DNA of 64,000 nucleotides, from positions 62,001 through 126,000 of the forward strand of contig NZ_JQGK01000004.1 in NCBI RefSeq assembly GCF_000743525.1, given 5' to 3'. Positions 9,811 to 18,717 of the stretch are shown one piece after another. The notes under the pieces were generated by a model, which was not told where the DNA came from, searched no databases, and worked only from the letters and a program-made list of their open reading frames with translations. Every line of letters starts with the position of its first letter. Within the stretch, counting starts at the first letter, position 1. Position numbers and translations under genes: made by a program. Origin of the DNA: Sulfurospirillum sp. SCADC. Its GTDB lineage: Bacteria; Campylobacterota; Campylobacteria; Campylobacterales; Sulfurospirillaceae.

Positions 9811-9930
9811 TCTTGCAGAACTCTAAACACGCTTTTAAAGCCAAGCTCAAAACGAAGTTTCCTTGAAAAAGCTACGCTAACACTGGGTTTTCCTCGGCGG
9901 AATGCCCACGCACCTTTGGTGCTTTTACTT
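9811..9930. repeat. Intergenic repeat family, copy A
   Basis: This stretch between the kinase and the chemoreceptor matches a second stretch at 12026-12126: both have a CAGAACTCT start, CTACG(C/T)TAACACTG, a CGGC/GGCA segment, and TGCCCACGCACCTT(T/A)GGTGC followed by TTTTA. The GCACC/GGTGC part is a small hairpin. Weaker, partly reverse-oriented relatives occur at 36421-36505 and 45917-45982. Confidence 0.6.
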
Positions 9931-9956
9931 CTTGCAAATTGAGTTTTGCAAGAAGT
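9927..9956. terminator. Perfect 12-bp stem-loop between convergent genes
   Basis: ACTTCTTGCAAA (9927-9938) and its exact reverse complement (9945-9956) surround a 6-base loop. It lies 12 bp past the chemoreceptor stop on the minus strand and 140 bp past the kinase stop, so it probably ends the chemoreceptor transcript and may serve both. Confidence 0.65.
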
Positions 9957-9967
9957 CTAAAGATGCT

Positions 9968-11419
9968 TTAGGCGTGAGTATTTTTCTCTGCGATCATGTC
10001 ATCAAGGGTTTTAAAGAGCACTTTACTCTCTTTTTCCACCTCTTTAAAGGCGTGCACAATCTGCTCTTTCTCATCCAAAAGATTCGAAGAGGTGGAATGA
10101 ATCAGTTTTGCCACTTCAAGCACATGGTTGTGGAAATTTTGGTGTGGTGTATAGAGTGCCTTGAAGCTTTGCGTATCGCCAAAAATCTTCGCCCCATCGT
10201 GGTGATACCACTCACCCAAGCTACAGGTCTCATGGTTTTGGAACGATGCGTCTTTGTCATTGACATACACGGCACTGTACGCGTTGGATTTAAAGATCGC
10301 GTGGTTCATCTTAGCAAGCGTGATAAAAATCGTCTGCTGAATGGTGTTGATGTTCGTAGCAGTTGTGTTGGAATGCTCGATGAGGCTATTAAACGTAAGG
10401 CTTAGGGTATCCAGCGTTTTAGTAGAGGCATCGGCATTTTCTTTCATCGCGTCGGCATTGGTTTCAAGCCCTGCGGTCTCTTGCTGCAGCATCTTAATCG
10501 ATATGGCGATCTCTGCAGTTGCTTTTTGGGTTGTTTCAGCGAGCTTTCGTACTTCATCAGCGACTACGGCAAACCCACGTCCATGTTCGCCTGCACGTGC
10601 TGCTTCGATCGCAGCATTGAGTGCGAGCAGGTTGGTTTTATCGGCGATGTCATTGATCATATCGACCACATTGCTGATGTCGCGCGTTCGCTGTGCCAAA
10701 ACGCCGATACTCTGCTCATTTTGGTTGACAAACTCGACCAAGGAGGTGATTTTGCTGATGGTGTCGCGTAGATTTTGGTAGCTTCCTTTGGTCTCATCCG
10801 CGTAAATTTCACCATCGTGCGCAATGTCCTTGAGACGCTCCACAATGAGGGTCAGATTGGACTGAACAGTTGAGAAGTCATTCGAGCCACTGCTGATTTG
10901 CGCGAGCTCCGCATTGAGCGTGTTTCGTGCGATAAATTCGTGCGTTTGCTGCATCGCATGCACCGATTGGTTCACCATATTGGTCTGCTCTTTAAACTCG
11001 CCGTGCATCCCTTTTTGCAAGATTTTACGGCTAAAATCCTCTTTGGACGCTGCTAAAATGGTCGATTTTATCTCTTTGGTGACGAGCTCAAAATTGTCCA
11101 AAAGGGAGTTCATATTGGAGCAGAGCAGTTTAAGCTCTCCACCATCTTGAACATTTACAATGCGTCCGTGTAGATTACCGTGTTCGCTCTCTTTGACAAT
11201 GTTTGCAAGTGCATGAATCGTTTTTTGCACCTTTCGGATGTTGATAAACATAAACCAGCCCAGTGCAAAATTGCTAAGGTTGAGGATTTGGATCCAGTGC
11301 AGGCCATTAAAGGTGACTTCCAAGCAAAAGGCAATAAAAAAAATAACCAGTGAAATGAGGTTGGCATCTTGGATTTTTGCAAGAGACGATCTATTCATAC
11401 GAGAGGATGAAGGCATCAT
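9968..11419 (-). CDS. Chemoreceptor signalling protein with C-terminal CZB domain (CetA-like)
   Basis: 483 residues. Two closely spaced membrane helices (about 21-40 and 45-62) leave almost no periplasmic domain, so it cannot sense ligands outside the cell by itself. A HAMP-like region is followed by the chemoreceptor hairpin tip ([20 protein letters not shown] near 280-300). The end carries a chemoreceptor zinc-binding domain pattern ([14 protein letters not shown], later HQNFHNHV). The upstream PAS gene overlaps it by 29 bp. This matches the two-gene CetB-CetA energy-taxis receptor of C. jejuni, where the PAS protein signals through the membrane partner; the CZB domain may add zinc or redox sensing. 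Confidence 0.85.
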   Translation of the reverse strand: MMPSSSRMNRSSLAKIQDANLISLVIFFIAFCLEVTFNGLHWIQILNLSNFALGWFMFINIRKVQKTIHALANIVKESEHGNLHGRIVNVQDGGELKLLCSNMNSLLDNFELVTKEIKSTILAASKEDFSRKILQKGMHGEFKEQTNMVNQSVHAMQQTHEFIARNTLNAELAQISSGSNDFSTVQSNLTLIVERLKDIAHDGEIYADETKGSYQNLRDTISKITSLVEFVNQNEQSIGVLAQRTRDISNVVDMINDIADKTNLLALNAAIEAARAGEHGRGFAVVADEVRKLAETTQKATAEIAISIKMLQQETAGLETNADAMKENADASTKTLDTLSLTFNSLIEHSNTTATNINTIQQTIFITLAKMNHAIFKSNAYSAVYVNDKDASFQNHETCSLGEWYHHDGAKIFGDTQSFKALYTPHQNFHNHVLEVAKLIHSTSSNLLDEKEQIVHAFKEVEKESKVLFKTLDDMIAEKNTHA

Positions 11420-11897
11420 AGCTGACCTTTAATTGAGATAGCGTATTTTTTAAAATAGCATTGGACGCGGATATACCGCCTTGCTTTTCAGCGTTGAGCA
11501 TTTTTTGATACAGTGGTTCAATGACTTCAATACCTTTGGTACTTGGAGAGCGACGAACAGAGTGATAACCAATAAGCTGGTTCGTTTTCGTGTCAATGAT
11601 AGGCGTTATATAGGCATGAACCCAGTAGTAACAATTGTTCTTCGTGCGGTTTTTAACATAGGCAAAAATTTCATTGCCTGCTTGAACACGCTCCCATAAA
11701 AGTTTAAAAATAGCTTTAGGCATGTCCGGGTGGCGTAAAATATTATGAGGAGCACCCAAAAGTTCGTGCTCTTTAAAGCCAGATATTTCGATAAAAAGAT
11801 CATTTGCGTAGGTTATTCTGCCTTTGAGATCTGTTTTAGAGACGATAAAAATGTTTTCGTTAAAACGAAGCTCATCGCCTTTTTGAGTAATGGACAT
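11391..11897 (-). CDS. PAS-domain energy-taxis sensor (CetB/Aer-like)
   Basis: 168 residues, essentially one PAS domain of the Aer type: [13 protein letters not shown], then [21 protein letters not shown] and [13 protein letters not shown]. In Aer and CetB this domain binds FAD and reads cellular redox state. It has no membrane segment or output domain and overlaps the chemoreceptor gene by 29 bp, so the two should form a split aerotaxis receptor. The ribosome-binding site is AGAAGGAG, 7 bases upstream of the ATG. Confidence 0.85.
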   Translation of the reverse strand: MSITQKGDELRFNENIFIVSKTDLKGRITYANDLFIEISGFKEHELLGAPHNILRHPDMPKAIFKLLWERVQAGNEIFAYVKNRTKNNCYYWVHAYITPIIDTKTNQLIGYHSVRRSPSTKGIEVIEPLYQKMLNAEKQGGISASNAILKNTLSQLKVSYDAFILSYE

Positions 11898-12025
11898 GGT
11901 GGATACTCCTTCTAAAATTGTAAATATTTAGTATAACACAATAAATCGTTTCTACGTCACAACTTCATATGCAATAAACATTCCTAATCACGATCATTAC
12001 TTTTGGTAGCGTAATTAAATAGCGT
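11898..12025 (-). promoter_or_regulatory. Upstream region of the taxis operon
   Basis: AT-rich gap preceding the PAS gene on the minus strand. I see a ribosome-binding site but no clear promoter hexamers and no gene. Confidence 0.3.
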
Positions 12026-12126
12026 TCTTTCAGAACTCTTGACATATTTTTAAAGCAAAGCTTTAAAAACTACGTTAACACTGCATTCTCTTCGGCAGAG
12101 TGCCCACGCACCTTAGGTGCTTTTAT
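12026..12126. repeat. Intergenic repeat family, copy B
   Basis: Second clear copy of the element at 9811-9930. It contains an internal inverted stretch around TTTAAAGCAAAGCTTTAAA (12050-12066) and the GCACC-TTA-GGTGC hairpin followed by TTTTATTT, which overlaps the stop codon of the next minus-strand gene. Confidence 0.6.
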
Positions 12127-12599
12127 TTGTCTGTTTTAAAGGTAAAGATAGCGCCTTGGCTTTGGGCGGTTTGATTGAGGATGACATTGGCTTGCCAGAT
12201 CATATTGCCAACCACGCAGGTAGGCAGCATTCCCTCTCCCTCATAGACGCCTTGGGCGGTTTGGTTTAGCTTGATCGTATGCAGTCCCATGTTCATATTG
12301 GTCGCAAACAGTTTGATCTCAAGGGAGGGCAGATCAACTTTAGAGGTGACCTTAAACTGCAGAGGCTTCATCAGCGGAATCTCTTTGGGCGTTATCTCTA
12401 AAGAGAGCGAGGAGCCATCTTTCAGTGTCACGTCACAAGCGCTTACATGTAAATCACACGCGTCACTGGCGTGCACAAAATGGGTATCGCCCACCCACCA
12501 TTGGTAAACATCGTGCGAGTCAATCAACACATACGCTCCAACACCCACAACAGCAATAATTTCGATGATCAGCCACTTCAAAAATCGAGACGAGAACAT
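12123..12599 (-). CDS. Membrane-anchored periplasmic protein, FixH/YtkA-like
   Basis: 158 residues from the ATG at 12599, chosen because AAGGAGACTTT precedes it; a longer reading to 12641 has no such signal. One N-terminal helix (about 5-26) anchors a periplasmic beta-rich domain with conserved-looking phrases ATNMNMGLHTIKL and GVYEGEGMLPTCVVGNMIWQANV. This resembles FixH/YtkA-type domains, often near respiratory or copper genes, but the match is by eye and no function is assigned. It is divergent from nuoG. A palindrome core at 12443 is read as LHV. Confidence 0.6.
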   Translation of the reverse strand: MFSSRFLKWLIIEIIAVVGVGAYVLIDSHDVYQWWVGDTHFVHASDACDLHVSACDVTLKDGSSLSLEITPKEIPLMKPLQFKVTSKVDLPSLEIKLFATNMNMGLHTIKLNQTAQGVYEGEGMLPTCVVGNMIWQANVILNQTAQSQGAIFTFKTDK

Positions 12600-12735
12600 A
12601 AAGTCTCCTTCTAAAAAAAAGTGTGTGGAGTTTAACATCACTTGGGTAAATTTTGAGTAAAGTGGATGCGACAGCTCCTTTAAAGTTGACGCTCGCTAGA
12701 ATTGGAACACTTCATCCAACGAGGATAGCAATTTA

Positions 12736-14250
12736 ATGGCGCATATTACGGTTGATGGCACGGTATTAGAGGTTAAAGAGAGTGCTTTGTTAATTGAAGA
12801 GCTTCTCGTTCACAAGATCAATATTCCCCATTTTTGCTACCACCCAGCCCTTGGAAAAGATGGCAATTGTCGTATGTGTATGGTCGAAATCGAAGGCCAA
12901 AAACGCCCGCAAATCGCCTGTGATACGCCCATAAAAGAGGGTATGATCGTTCGTACCAAAGGTGCCAACATCGACCGCGTGAAGCGCTCCATCTTAGAGC
13001 TTGAACTGATCAATCACCCCATCGACTGTCCCATCTGCGATCAAGCAGGCGAGTGTTCGCTTCAAAATTATTATATGGACGTAGGACTCTATGAGAGTCG
13101 TTTGAGCACACCTAAAACCAGAGGCGAAAAGCATGTGGATTTGGGCTCGAATGTCGTGCTTGATCAAGAGCGCTGTGTACTCTGTACACGTTGTGTGCGC
13201 TTTACCAAAAACATTACCAAGACCAATGAACTAGGTGTTCTCTCGCGCGCCGATCACTCGGTCATTAGCACATTTCCCGGTTCCAAACTTTCCAATCCCT
13301 ATGCGATGAATGTGGTCGATCTCTGCCCTGTGGGCGCACTGACCAGCCAAGATTTTCGGTTTCAAAAAAGGGTCTGGTTTTTAAACACCAAAGAGGCGAT
13401 CTGCGATCATTGTGGCAGAGGCTGTTCCATTTTTGTTGATCACCACAAAGAGAAGTACAAAAATGAGGTGATTTATCGCTACCGTCCACGACTCAACGAC
13501 CAAATCAATGGCTATTTTATCTGCGATGCAGGAAGGCTGAGTTACTCCAAAGAGAATGAAAACCAAACGTTTCATGCCCTGATTCGTGGCAAAATGAGCG
13601 AATACGCATACGCTGAGGGAAAACTCCAGCGTCTTTTAAAGCGCCACTTGGGTACAACACTGTTTCTGCTCTCTTCCAACCTCTCTTTGGAAGAAATGGT
13701 GCGGGTGCAAAAGCTCTCAAAACTCTATGAAATCACACTCAATGCCTACGAGCCTGAACGATTTGATGAAACATTTGGCGATGATTTTTTAAAATGCAAT
13801 GATCGCTCCGCCAATGCCAGAGCACTACCACTTTTAGACATTGAGACGAGCAAAGAGGGGTTGGAAACAGCCCTTGAAAAAGCAGAACTGGTCGTGCTTA
13901 TCGGACGCAGTGATGCAAAAATCATTAAAGCGATGGGCTATACGCGCAATACCGTGATTCTCTGTTCCAGCTGTGAGGTTACATGTAAAGAGGTGGAACT
14001 CGTCCTTCCCATCGCTTCACACACCAGACGCGAGGGCAGTTTCATCAATGTGGATGGCTACATTCAGTACAGCCCCTGTGCTATCCAAAGCGAGCATGGA
14101 CACAAAACACTGCTAACGCTTTTGGCCTCTATTTTAGGCGATACGATCTTTACATGTAAAGAGGTTTGGGAGGCTGAACTCTTCTTTTATGAGGTGCTTA
14201 AAGGAATCACGTTTGAGTCTTTGAAAACAACACCAAAGATCGCCCTATGA
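12736..14250 (+). CDS. nuoG: NADH-quinone oxidoreductase subunit G, short form
   Basis: 504 residues, much shorter than the 800-900 of typical NuoG. The N-terminal iron-sulphur part is intact: [2Fe-2S] ligands in HFCYHPALGKDGNCRMCMVE, the His-Cys cluster region HPIDCPICDQAGEC, and a [4Fe-4S] set CVLCTRCVRFTKN with CPVGALT. The molybdopterin-like C-terminal domain is reduced, beginning with CDHCGRGC. It passes electrons from NuoF flavin towards NuoI in the peripheral arm. First gene of nuoGHIJKLMN; overlaps nuoH by 4 bp. Two palindromes (13979, 14149) are read as VTCK and FTCK. Confidence 0.93.
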   Translation: MAHITVDGTVLEVKESALLIEELLVHKINIPHFCYHPALGKDGNCRMCMVEIEGQKRPQIACDTPIKEGMIVRTKGANIDRVKRSILELELINHPIDCPICDQAGECSLQNYYMDVGLYESRLSTPKTRGEKHVDLGSNVVLDQERCVLCTRCVRFTKNITKTNELGVLSRADHSVISTFPGSKLSNPYAMNVVDLCPVGALTSQDFRFQKRVWFLNTKEAICDHCGRGCSIFVDHHKEKYKNEVIYRYRPRLNDQINGYFICDAGRLSYSKENENQTFHALIRGKMSEYAYAEGKLQRLLKRHLGTTLFLLSSNLSLEEMVRVQKLSKLYEITLNAYEPERFDETFGDDFLKCNDRSANARALPLLDIETSKEGLETALEKAELVVLIGRSDAKIIKAMGYTRNTVILCSSCEVTCKEVELVLPIASHTRREGSFINVDGYIQYSPCAIQSEHGHKTLLTLLASILGDTIFTCKEVWEAELFFYEVLKGITFESLKTTPKIAL

Positions 14251-15530
14251 GTACGCTTAGCGTCTTTGTGGTCATCCTCAACGTCATTTTAGCACTGCTT
14301 TTTTCGCTTGGTTTAGCGCCGATTTTGGTCTGGGTGGAACGTCGTGTGGCAGGACTCATCCAAGATCGTTTAGGTCCCAATCGCTGTCATATTAAGGGTA
14401 TTCGTTTGGGTGGGCTGGTTCAATCCTTAGCCGATATGCTTAAACTGGTATTCAAAGAGGATTTTCAAGCCAAAGCTATTCAAGAGAATTTTTGCTTCTC
14501 ATTAGCCCCTGTCATCGTCTTTGTCTCTGCTTTTTTGAGTTTTATGGTCATACCCTTTGCCGATGATCTGATCATCAACGGTGAGCGTTTCATCATGCAA
14601 GGTTTGCCGACGGATCTGGGCATTCTTTGGTTTTTAGCGTTAGCGGGATTGAGCGTTTATGGCATCATGCTTGGAGGTTGGGCGAGTCGAAGCAAATACT
14701 CCCTTTTGGGTGCGATGCGAGCAGGTGCGCAAGTCATCAGCTACGAAGCGGCGATGGGACTTTCCGTAGTTTCACTGCTCATTACCTATGGCTCGATTCA
14801 TCTAGGCGACATTGTGGCGTATCAAGGTGAGCTTCTGTTTGGGTTTATTCCAGCGTGGGGCATTATCGTTCAGCCGATTGCGGCGATTATTTTTATCGTC
14901 ACCGCGTTTGCCGAAGCCAATCGTACGCCGTTTGATTTAGCCGAAGGCGAGAGCGAAATCGTCGGCGGTTACCACACCGAATACAGCGCAATGCGTTTTG
15001 GACTCTTTTTCGTAGGCGAATACGTCGCAATGAGCGCATCTAGTGCGTTGATTGTAACCCTCTTTTTGGGCGGTTATCATCTGCCCTACCTCAATACCCA
15101 AACGCTTCAAACCACGATGCCTTACGTGTTAGGCTTCATCATTTTAACCCTTCCTTTAGGCAGTTTTTATGCGATGCGTTGGATCAAAAAACATAACCGT
15201 TGGTATCTCAAAAGTGACGTGCGAAACACCGAGAGTGCGGTGCTTCAAAAAGGGTTGATTGGTCTGAATATTCTGGTTATCGCAGGGCTTGGAGCACTGC
15301 TTTATCTTGGGCTGACACCAACCTCTACGAATGTTGCAACAGCGGTCATTCAGGTCTTAACCTTTGCAGCCAAATTATTTTTGATGAATTTCGTGTTTGT
15401 TTGGGTGCGCTGGACACTGCCTCGTTTTCGTTACGATCAGTTGCAAACCCTCGGGTGGAAAGTGCTGATGCCTTTGGCGATTGCCAACATCGTCATTAGC
15501 GCGATTATCATCGTGGTAAAGGGGCTGTAG
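14247..15530 (+). CDS. nuoH: NADH-quinone oxidoreductase subunit H, extended
   Basis: 427 residues against about 330 in most bacteria. The family core is clear: QDRLGPNR near 32, NRTPFDLAEGESEIVGGYH near 240 (quinone-site loop), and RWTLPRFRYDQL near the end. Between the last two blocks there are roughly 85 extra residues with one or two added hydrophobic segments (about 330-380). Its role is the quinone-binding interface of the membrane arm. It overlaps nuoG and directly abuts nuoI (stop followed at once by ATG). Confidence 0.93.
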   Translation: MSTLSVFVVILNVILALLFSLGLAPILVWVERRVAGLIQDRLGPNRCHIKGIRLGGLVQSLADMLKLVFKEDFQAKAIQENFCFSLAPVIVFVSAFLSFMVIPFADDLIINGERFIMQGLPTDLGILWFLALAGLSVYGIMLGGWASRSKYSLLGAMRAGAQVISYEAAMGLSVVSLLITYGSIHLGDIVAYQGELLFGFIPAWGIIVQPIAAIIFIVTAFAEANRTPFDLAEGESEIVGGYHTEYSAMRFGLFFVGEYVAMSASSALIVTLFLGGYHLPYLNTQTLQTTMPYVLGFIILTLPLGSFYAMRWIKKHNRWYLKSDVRNTESAVLQKGLIGLNILVIAGLGALLYLGLTPTSTNVATAVIQVLTFAAKLFLMNFVFVWVRWTLPRFRYDQLQTLGWKVLMPLAIANIVISAIIIVVKGL

Positions 15531-16025
15531 ATGGGCATCAAGGTCGTTAAACGCCATGGCAATACCCTCAAAGAGAAGCTCTATTTGCCTGCCATTTTTG
15601 GCGGTATGAAGACCACGCTTTCGCATTTCATCACCAATCTAAGCGATAAGCCGCATATCTCCACGATTCTTTATCCCGAAGAGCAACCGCACGACATCAG
15701 CGAACGTTACCGAGGCGTACACCGTCTGACCAAACGCGACGATGAGAGTGTGCGCTGTGTGGCGTGTTTTATGTGCGCAACGGCGTGCCCTGCGGAGTGT
15801 ATTTTTATCGAAGCCGAAGAGCGAACGGATGGGGTCGATGAGAAGATGCCCAAACGTTTTGATATTGACCTTTTAGAGTGCGTCTTTTGCGGCGCATGTG
15901 TGGAAGCGTGTCCGTGTGACGCGATTCGCATGGACAGTGGCATTTTTAGTTTTATCGGTAAAAAACGCGAAGATTTTGTGCTCACCAAAGAGCAACTTTT
16001 AGCCAATAAGGAGAAAAAGCAATGA
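15531..16025 (+). CDS. nuoI: NADH-quinone oxidoreductase subunit I
   Basis: 164 residues with two [4Fe-4S] motifs, CVACFMCATACP near 75 and CVFCGACVEACP near 119, the N6a/N6b clusters that carry electrons from NuoG to NuoB. Starts immediately after the nuoH stop; overlaps nuoJ by 4 bp. Confidence 0.95.
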   Translation: MGIKVVKRHGNTLKEKLYLPAIFGGMKTTLSHFITNLSDKPHISTILYPEEQPHDISERYRGVHRLTKRDDESVRCVACFMCATACPAECIFIEAEERTDGVDEKMPKRFDIDLLECVFCGACVEACPCDAIRMDSGIFSFIGKKREDFVLTKEQLLANKEKKQ

Positions 16026-16519
16026 TGGATATTCTCTTTTTACTGCTGGGCTCCTTTGCGATTTTAGGCGCTATTGGCATGGTTGGTTTTCATCAGCCTG
16101 TTCACAGTGCGCTCAGCCTTATTTTAACGATTCTGGCACTTGCAGGACTGTTTGCTCTTTTAAGTGCGTCGTTTTTGTTTATGGTGCAAATCATCATCTA
16201 TGCAGGCGCTATTTTAACGCTTTTCATTTTTATCATCATGTTTTTAAACGTCAAAGAGGCGAATTTGCCCAAAGAGCCCACTAAAAACATCACGCTCTTT
16301 TTAGGCTCTTTGGCACTGTTACCGTTCAACTTTTTGATTTTGCGCGCGTTTTACCAAATGCCTTTACATGTAAACAGTGTTGAGAGTGATTTTGGGAAGA
16401 TAAAACCCCTTGGCATGGAGCTTTTCACGCAGTGGCTCTTGCCGTTTGAACTCATCTCTATTTTACTCCTCGTCGCACTCATCGGTGCGGTTGTTTTGGG
16501 TCGAAAGGACGAAGCATGA
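16022..16519 (+). CDS. nuoJ: NADH-quinone oxidoreductase subunit J
   Basis: 165 residues, five hydrophobic helices, with the family phrase FLFMVQIIIYAGAILTLFIF carrying the pi-bulge helix. Part of the membrane arm. A full palindrome at 16363 is read as LHVN in a variable loop. Overlaps both neighbours by 4 bp. Confidence 0.94.
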   Translation: MMDILFLLLGSFAILGAIGMVGFHQPVHSALSLILTILALAGLFALLSASFLFMVQIIIYAGAILTLFIFIIMFLNVKEANLPKEPTKNITLFLGSLALLPFNFLILRAFYQMPLHVNSVESDFGKIKPLGMELFTQWLLPFELISILLLVALIGAVVLGRKDEA

Positions 16520-16836
16520 TCGCCAATACCCTTTTTGGCTACATCGTCGTTGCCATGGTACTGTTTTCCATCGGTCTTTTAGGCGTCATCAGCCGTAAAA
16601 ATATCTTTGTCATTTACATGTCGATTGAGCTGATGCTCAACGCGGTTAACCTGATCTTTGTCGCTCTTGGCACCTACCATAACGATATGGGCGGGCACGT
16701 GATGGCAATGCTGGTCATCGCGATTGCTGCAGCCGAAGCTGGGGTGTTTTTATCGCTGATTATCGTGCTTTACCGTCGTAAAAAATCACTTGATTCGGAC
16801 ATGTTTCGAACCCTCTCTCAAAAGGAGGCTGTATGA
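16516..16836 (+). CDS. nuoK: NADH-quinone oxidoreductase subunit K
   Basis: 106 residues, three helices, with the conserved acidic residues in SIELMLNAVNL and AAAEAGVFLSL. It links the proton channels of the membrane arm. Overlaps nuoJ and nuoL by 4 bp. Confidence 0.95.
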   Translation: MIANTLFGYIVVAMVLFSIGLLGVISRKNIFVIYMSIELMLNAVNLIFVALGTYHNDMGGHVMAMLVIAIAAAEAGVFLSLIIVLYRRKKSLDSDMFRTLSQKEAV

Positions 16837-18716
16837 GCGCTCTTCTGGCAGGAATTGTCCTAGCGCCTCTGCTTTCAGCCGTGTTGATCGGGCTTTTGTA
16901 CATGCTCAGCATCACCCAAATGCCTCTTTCCAAAAGATGGTTTACGCTGCCTGCATTGTTTGCACCCTTCCTCAGTTTTTGCTTTGGTGTCATTGCCTTT
17001 TTAGAGGTTGCCAACAGTGGAACAGCGTTGCATTTTGAGCCCTATTTATGGCTTAGTGTGGGCGAATATAAAATCTATATGGGCTTTTTGGGCGATAAAC
17101 TCTCTTTATTTATGGTGCTTTTTATTACCTTTGTAGGATGGCTGATCCATCTTTACGCGACTGCGTATATGAGCAATGACAAAGGGTATGGCAAATTTTT
17201 CTTCTACTTCAACCTCTTTTTAAGTTCGATGCTTCTGCTTGTTCTTGCCGATGGCCCTTTGATTATGTTTATTGGTTGGGAAGGGGTAGGGCTTTGTTCG
17301 TATTTGCTCATTAGCTTTTATTTCCAAGATAACTCCAACGTTGTTGCAGGCAATAAAGCCTTTATCGTCAACCGCATGGGCGATCTTGGCTTTTTGGTGG
17401 GATTGGCGATTCTCTTTTTTTACTGTGGAAATGCAGGGTTTAGTTATACCACTATTGCGCACCACGTCGCTTCCATGCCTTCTTCCTTGCTGCAAATCGT
17501 AGGCATCGCGCTCTTTATCGGTGCGATGGGAAAATCGGCTCAGATTCCCCTCTACGTCTGGTTGCCTGACGCCATGGCAGGGCCAACGCCTGTTTCAGCG
17601 CTCATTCATGCTGCAACGATGGTCACCGCAGGTGTTTACATGGTCGCGCGCTTTGCTTTCTTGTATGAGCTGATTCCTAGTGTCGGTCTTTTCATCGCAT
17701 ACATTGGCGCGTTTAGTGCGCTTTTTGCTGCGGTGATTGCGACCAAGCAGAGCGATATTAAAAAGATTTTAGCCTACTCAACGATGTCGCAACTGGGTTA
17801 CATGTTTATCGCTGTGGGGTTGGGTGCGTACAGCAGTGCGCTGTTTCATGTCTTTACCCACGCCTTTTTTAAAGCGCTTCTGTTTATGGGAGCAGGTGCG
17901 GTGATTATCGCGTTGGACCATGAACAAAATATCTTTAAAATGGGCAAAATGCGCAGTGTTACGCCTGTGGTGTACCTCACGATGCTGATGGCAACCTTGG
18001 CGATCAGCGGTATTCCTCCGTTTGCAGGATTTTTCAGTAAAGATGAGATTTTGCTTGTCGCGTTTGCAAGTGGCGAATACGTCATTTGGGGCATTGCGCT
18101 ATGTAGTGCTGTTTTGACCGCCTACTATATGTTCCGACTCTTTTTTGTCGTTTTTGAGGGTAAAAATGCTTTACATGTAAACCATCCGCACGATGTCTCT
18201 TGGGTGATGAAAGCGCCTCTTGTTGTGTTGGCTTTGGATTCCCTTTTGGCAGGATTTATGGGCTTACCATCCTTGTTAGGCGGAAGCCATCTGATCGGTT
18301 CGTGGCTTGGGGAATGGGGTATGAGAGTGATAAGCGTAAACCATGAAACCGAGTGGTTTTTACTCGGTCTCAATGTCACTGTTTCGCTTTTAGGTATTGG
18401 CATCGCGTATCAAAAATTCTATGCGTATGATCTCTCACGCCACAAAGAGGCCAAAGGCATTGTCTACAACAAGTTTTACGTGGACGAGATTTACGACGTT
18501 TTATTTGTCCGTTCCATTCGAAAACTCAGCGAATTTATTGCGGTGAGTTTGGATGTCAACATCGTTGATCGCGCCATTATGGGGCTGAGTCATGGGTTTA
18601 TCAAACTAGGGCATGTGGTCGCACTCGTGCAAAATGCCAATGTCCGCTTTTACGCGCTCATTATGATGCTGGGCATCAGCGTGGCGTCATGCTATTTGAT
18701 TTGGGCAGTGGAGTAA
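16833..18716 (+). CDS. nuoL: NADH-quinone oxidoreductase subunit L
   Basis: 627 residues with the antiporter-like core (FIGWEGVGLCSYLLI near 145, LPDAMAGPTPVSALIHAATM near 245) and the C-terminal stretch that forms the lateral helix. It is the distal proton pump. A palindrome at 18170 is read as LHVN between helices. Overlaps nuoK by 4 bp, one base from nuoM. Confidence 0.95.
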   Translation: MSALLAGIVLAPLLSAVLIGLLYMLSITQMPLSKRWFTLPALFAPFLSFCFGVIAFLEVANSGTALHFEPYLWLSVGEYKIYMGFLGDKLSLFMVLFITFVGWLIHLYATAYMSNDKGYGKFFFYFNLFLSSMLLLVLADGPLIMFIGWEGVGLCSYLLISFYFQDNSNVVAGNKAFIVNRMGDLGFLVGLAILFFYCGNAGFSYTTIAHHVASMPSSLLQIVGIALFIGAMGKSAQIPLYVWLPDAMAGPTPVSALIHAATMVTAGVYMVARFAFLYELIPSVGLFIAYIGAFSALFAAVIATKQSDIKKILAYSTMSQLGYMFIAVGLGAYSSALFHVFTHAFFKALLFMGAGAVIIALDHEQNIFKMGKMRSVTPVVYLTMLMATLAISGIPPFAGFFSKDEILLVAFASGEYVIWGIALCSAVLTAYYMFRLFFVVFEGKNALHVNHPHDVSWVMKAPLVVLALDSLLAGFMGLPSLLGGSHLIGSWLGEWGMRVISVNHETEWFLLGLNVTVSLLGIGIAYQKFYAYDLSRHKEAKGIVYNKFYVDEIYDVLFVRSIRKLSEFIAVSLDVNIVDRAIMGLSHGFIKLGHVVALVQNANVRFYALIMMLGISVASCYLIWAVE

Positions 18717-18717
18717 C

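Noticed and set aside
9902-10405. 167-residue plus-strand open frame over the chemoreceptor gene
   Set aside because: It is antisense to the chemoreceptor 3' end, has no family pattern, and starts inside the intergenic repeat.
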